Shown piece after piece: positions 6,824 through 7,975 of a stretch of 7,975 nt of DNA. This stretch comes from an uncultured Clostridium sp. (GTDB lineage Bacteria > Bacillota > Clostridia > UBA1212 > UBA1255). Made by a program: the position numbers and the translations under genes. Position 1 is the stretch's first letter. Every line of letters begins with the position of its first letter. The stretch spans positions 1-7,975 of the forward strand of contig USLW01000082.1 of the NCBI GenBank assembly GCA_900555605.1, in the 5' to 3' direction. Below the pieces are notes generated by a model. That model was not told where the DNA came from and searched no databases. It was given only the letters and a program-made list of their open reading frames with translations.

Positions 6824-7069
6824 AAGAAAAGGTAGCTTTTCTCCCTTTGGTCGAAAAGCATTGATTCTTACTTTAAAATATGATATATTAGAACGCAAAG
6901 AGAAGTGTTGCTATATGTTTCAAAAAAGATATGAAAATAAACGGCAAGAAATGATATCTATAGTTAATAATATATTATCTATCAATGTCTCTTTGATATT
7001 ATTCGAATCTTAGAAAAAGATAGCACATTTTCCAAACCACTTGACGTTATCAAAAAGGTTCTGAATTAA
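6824..7069 (+). other. AT-rich stretch with no convincing gene
   Basis: A 64-codon frame with GTG start at 6819 and stop at 7011-7013 begins inside the long hairpin, has only a weak GGAG 11 bases upstream and resembles nothing I recognise. A second frame, open from 6971 to a TAA at 7067-7069, encodes a more protein-like end (IIRILEKDSTFSKPLDVIKK). The two could be pieces of one decayed gene separated by a frameshift, but this is not demonstrable from the sequence alone. The stretch ends exactly at the right inverted repeat. Confidence 0.35.
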
Positions 7070-7088
7070 GTGCATCTTTTTCGGCACC
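7070..7088 (-). repeat. Right copy of 19-base inverted repeat
   Basis: Reads GTGCATC, a T-rich centre and GGCACC on the plus strand, an 18/19 match to the reverse complement of 5322-5340. It directly follows the TAA at 7067-7069 and precedes a terminator. No clean target-site duplication is seen outside the two copies. Confidence 0.75.
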
Positions 7089-7099
7089 TCATCTCAAAT

Positions 7100-7137
7100 A
7101 AAAGCCCTTAACCATTACGGTTTCGGGCTTTTGTTAT
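7100..7137. terminator. Rho-independent terminator, probably bidirectional
   Basis: AAAAGCCC (7100-7107) pairs with GGGCTTTT (7125-7132), and inside a two-by-two internal loop AACC (7110-7113) pairs with GGTT (7119-7122) around ATTAC. An A-rich run precedes it and GTTATTA follows, so it could serve either strand. Confidence 0.7.
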
Positions 7138-7186
7138 TATTAAAATTAAATGTTTGGCGTCCCCATTGTCAACTCGTTGTCACCTA

Positions 7187-7238
7187 AATTCTCCGAAAGT
7201 TACCCTATACCCTGAATTCTCTGAAAATCACCCTATAC
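7187..7238. repeat. Two direct repeats, 28-base period
   Basis: Two 24-base units, 7187-7210 and 7215-7238, match at 21 of 24 positions and share AATTCTC and ACCCTATAC. A partial third unit (CACCTA) lies at 7181-7186. Shortly upstream are two TGTCA motifs (7167-7171 and 7178-7182). Multiple short repeats behind a terminal TGT resemble the ends of IS21-type elements, where the transposase binds; iterons or operator repeats are alternatives. No istA or istB gene is visible. Confidence 0.55.
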
Positions 7239-7284
7239 ATTGAGAAAAAATAAGGAAACAAAAGCAAATTCAAGAAAAAAGCGC

Positions 7285-7313
7285 TTGCATTTTTGTATGC
7301 GAAATGATATAAT
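7285..7313 (+). promoter_or_regulatory. Near-consensus sigma-A promoter
   Basis: TTGCAT (7285-7290), a 17-base spacer and a perfect TATAAT (7308-7313), about 37 bases before the ATG of the transposase remnant. An imperfect dyad (GCAT/ATGC around TTTTGT) covers the -35 and spacer. It probably still transcribes the remnant and the gene at 7684. Confidence 0.75.
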
Positions 7314-7349
7314 TAGGCTATATAATTAAAGAAAAAATGAGGCAAAAAA

Positions 7350-7655
7350 ATGGCGCTCAATCGGGAAATACAGGTGTCATTACCGGAGCATGGTATCGCG
7401 TACAAAAAGGTGTCGGGAAAAACATATGTATCATTACGTAACGGCAACGTATCGTAATCAGAAAGGAACGCCAACATGTGAACGTGCTTGAGTCGGACGT
7501 CTTGATGAGAAAACGGGAAAACTCATTCCAAATAGAAATTACTATGAAATATATTTAAAACAACCTGTGCCGGTTACCACTTACTGTAAGCGCCATGTCA
7601 TTGAGAAGAATTTTGATAACTTAAAAAATGAGCTTGACAGGAAATGCTTGTTTAG
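7350..7655 (+). pseudogene. DDE-type transposase N-terminal remnant, frameshift and stop
   Basis: The ATG at 7350 follows GAGG by seven bases and reads MALNREIQVSLPEHG..KTYV before an apparent one-base insertion at about 7431; in the first frame it ends at TAA 7455-7457. In the next frame the protein resumes as HYVTATYRNQKGTPTCERA, hits TGA at 7489-7491, and continues as VGRLDEKTGKLIPNRNYYEI to about residue 100. The layout (beta-rich N-terminus, KG-x-P-x-x-E-R, VG-x-LD-x-x-TGKLIPN) resembles the N-terminal domain of IS1634/IS4-like transposases, about 500 residues when intact. The catalytic DDE domain is absent, so it cannot transpose. The family assignment is from memory and moderate; the 3' limit is approximate because the frame runs on into the next gene. 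Confidence 0.7.
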
Positions 7656-7683
7656 GTTGTATGCACAAAAGGAGAGGTGGAAA

Positions 7684-7975
7684 ATGAAAGAGAACTGCAG
7701 ATTGTTAATAGATAATTTTTTAGCTGTTATTCCCGCTGAATATCGGGAGATGGTAAATGATTTAGCTGAATTTGCCGACAGTTTAGGCTATACTCCGAAG
7801 AGGAATAAAGTTAGCCTTTTTTCGATTGATTTTTCCAAAAGCAAAATAAAAAGAACCGTTATGAAAATTGAAGAGTGTGATCCTAAAATCTCATCCGGTA
7901 TTCCGCAGTTAAGACTGAAATTTTATGCCAAAATCGTTGATAAACCCCGAAACCCCTTGAAAAACAAGGGCTTCC
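7684..7975 (+). CDS. Hypothetical protein, N-terminal part (continues past window)
   Basis: 97 codons from the ATG at 7684 to the window edge with no stop. AAGGAG (7669-7674) lies nine bases upstream, an excellent ribosome binding site. The protein starts with a helical region (LLIDNFLAVIPAEYREM, DLAEFADSLGYTPKRNK), then IDFSKSKIKRTVMK and LRLKFYAK. I recall similar uncharacterised clostridial proteins with an SLGY-x-P-x-R-x-K stretch, an IDF-x-x-x-x-x-K-K/R-x-I/V-MK segment and an LRL-R/K-F-Y/F-A motif, but I cannot assign a function. It is in the same frame as the transposase remnant upstream with no stop between, so a fused product is formally possible. The last 15 or so codons (DKPRNPLKNKG) look unlike the rest and coincide with an inverted repeat, so the gene may be broken there. 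Confidence 0.65.
   Translation, partial: MKENCRLLIDNFLAVIPAEYREMVNDLAEFADSLGYTPKRNKVSLFSIDFSKSKIKRTVMKIEECDPKISSGIPQLRLKFYAKIVDKPRNPLKNKGF
7954..7970. repeat. Small inverted repeat at window edge
   Basis: CCCTTG (7954-7959) and CAAGGG (7965-7970) around AAAAA, extended by AA/TT after one mismatch. It could be a hairpin or the edge of another inserted element; the window ends five bases later. Confidence 0.4.

Noticed and set aside
6592..6861. 89-codon minus-strand frame
   Set aside because: It runs through the terminator and hairpins and over the 3' end of the XRE gene; its Lys/Phe-rich composition comes from AT-rich hairpin sequence.
6819..7013. 64-codon plus-strand frame with GTG start
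   Set aside because: The start lies inside the 3' arm of a long hairpin, the ribosome binding site is weak, and no family is recognised; kept only as a possible remnant.
7187..7238. CRISPR array
   Set aside because: Only two near-adjacent units with 4-base gaps; there are no spacer-length unique intervals and no cas genes.

Overview
The window looks like chromosome of a Clostridia-type Firmicute (Bacillota; a Lachnospiraceae-like gut or anaerobic lineage is the best guess). The evidence is strong GGAGG-type ribosome binding sites, sigma-A-like promoters, a cohesin/dockerin surface gene pair, a clostridial-style XRE regulator with a helical C-terminus, and a decayed transposase. It splits into two compositionally different halves. 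No database search was possible; family assignments come from reading the motifs.

Left half (about 1-4890, minus strand, moderate GC): a probable two-gene operon. The upstream gene (4727 down to 1599) encodes a secreted peptidoglycan hydrolase with signal peptide, SH3b domain, glucosaminidase-type catalytic region, five cadherin-like beta-sandwich repeats at an almost exact 88-residue period, and a C-terminal type I dockerin. After 101 bases with no convincing terminator comes a gene (1497 down past base 1) for an exported cohesin-domain protein. It also has one cadherin-like domain, an extracellular module, a coiled coil, a transmembrane helix and a basic/proline-rich cytoplasmic tail. The natural reading is that the membrane protein's cohesin captures the dockerin of the hydrolase and holds it at the cell surface: a minimal, non-cellulosomal cohesin-dockerin system devoted to the cell wall.

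Middle (about 4812-5380): a spacer with a good promoter for the operon, a 15-base dyad, and on the plus strand a promoter, an initiator tRNA-fMet gene with encoded CCA, and a strong terminator. The tRNA carries two adjacent U-U oppositions in its T stem.

Right half (about 5316-7975, plus strand, clearly more AT-rich): accessory DNA. A 1.77 kb segment holding one XRE-family regulator is bracketed by 19-base inverted repeats (18/19 matching), the left one only 6 bases after the tRNA. The regulator has a perfect 14-base palindrome before its start and a terminator plus nested hairpins after it. Beyond the right inverted repeat are another terminator, a pair of 28-base-period direct repeats resembling an insertion-sequence end, a very good promoter, the frameshifted and stop-interrupted N-terminus of a DDE-type transposase, and the start of a hypothetical gene that runs off the window. 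This reads as a tRNA-adjacent hot spot for insertion and decay.
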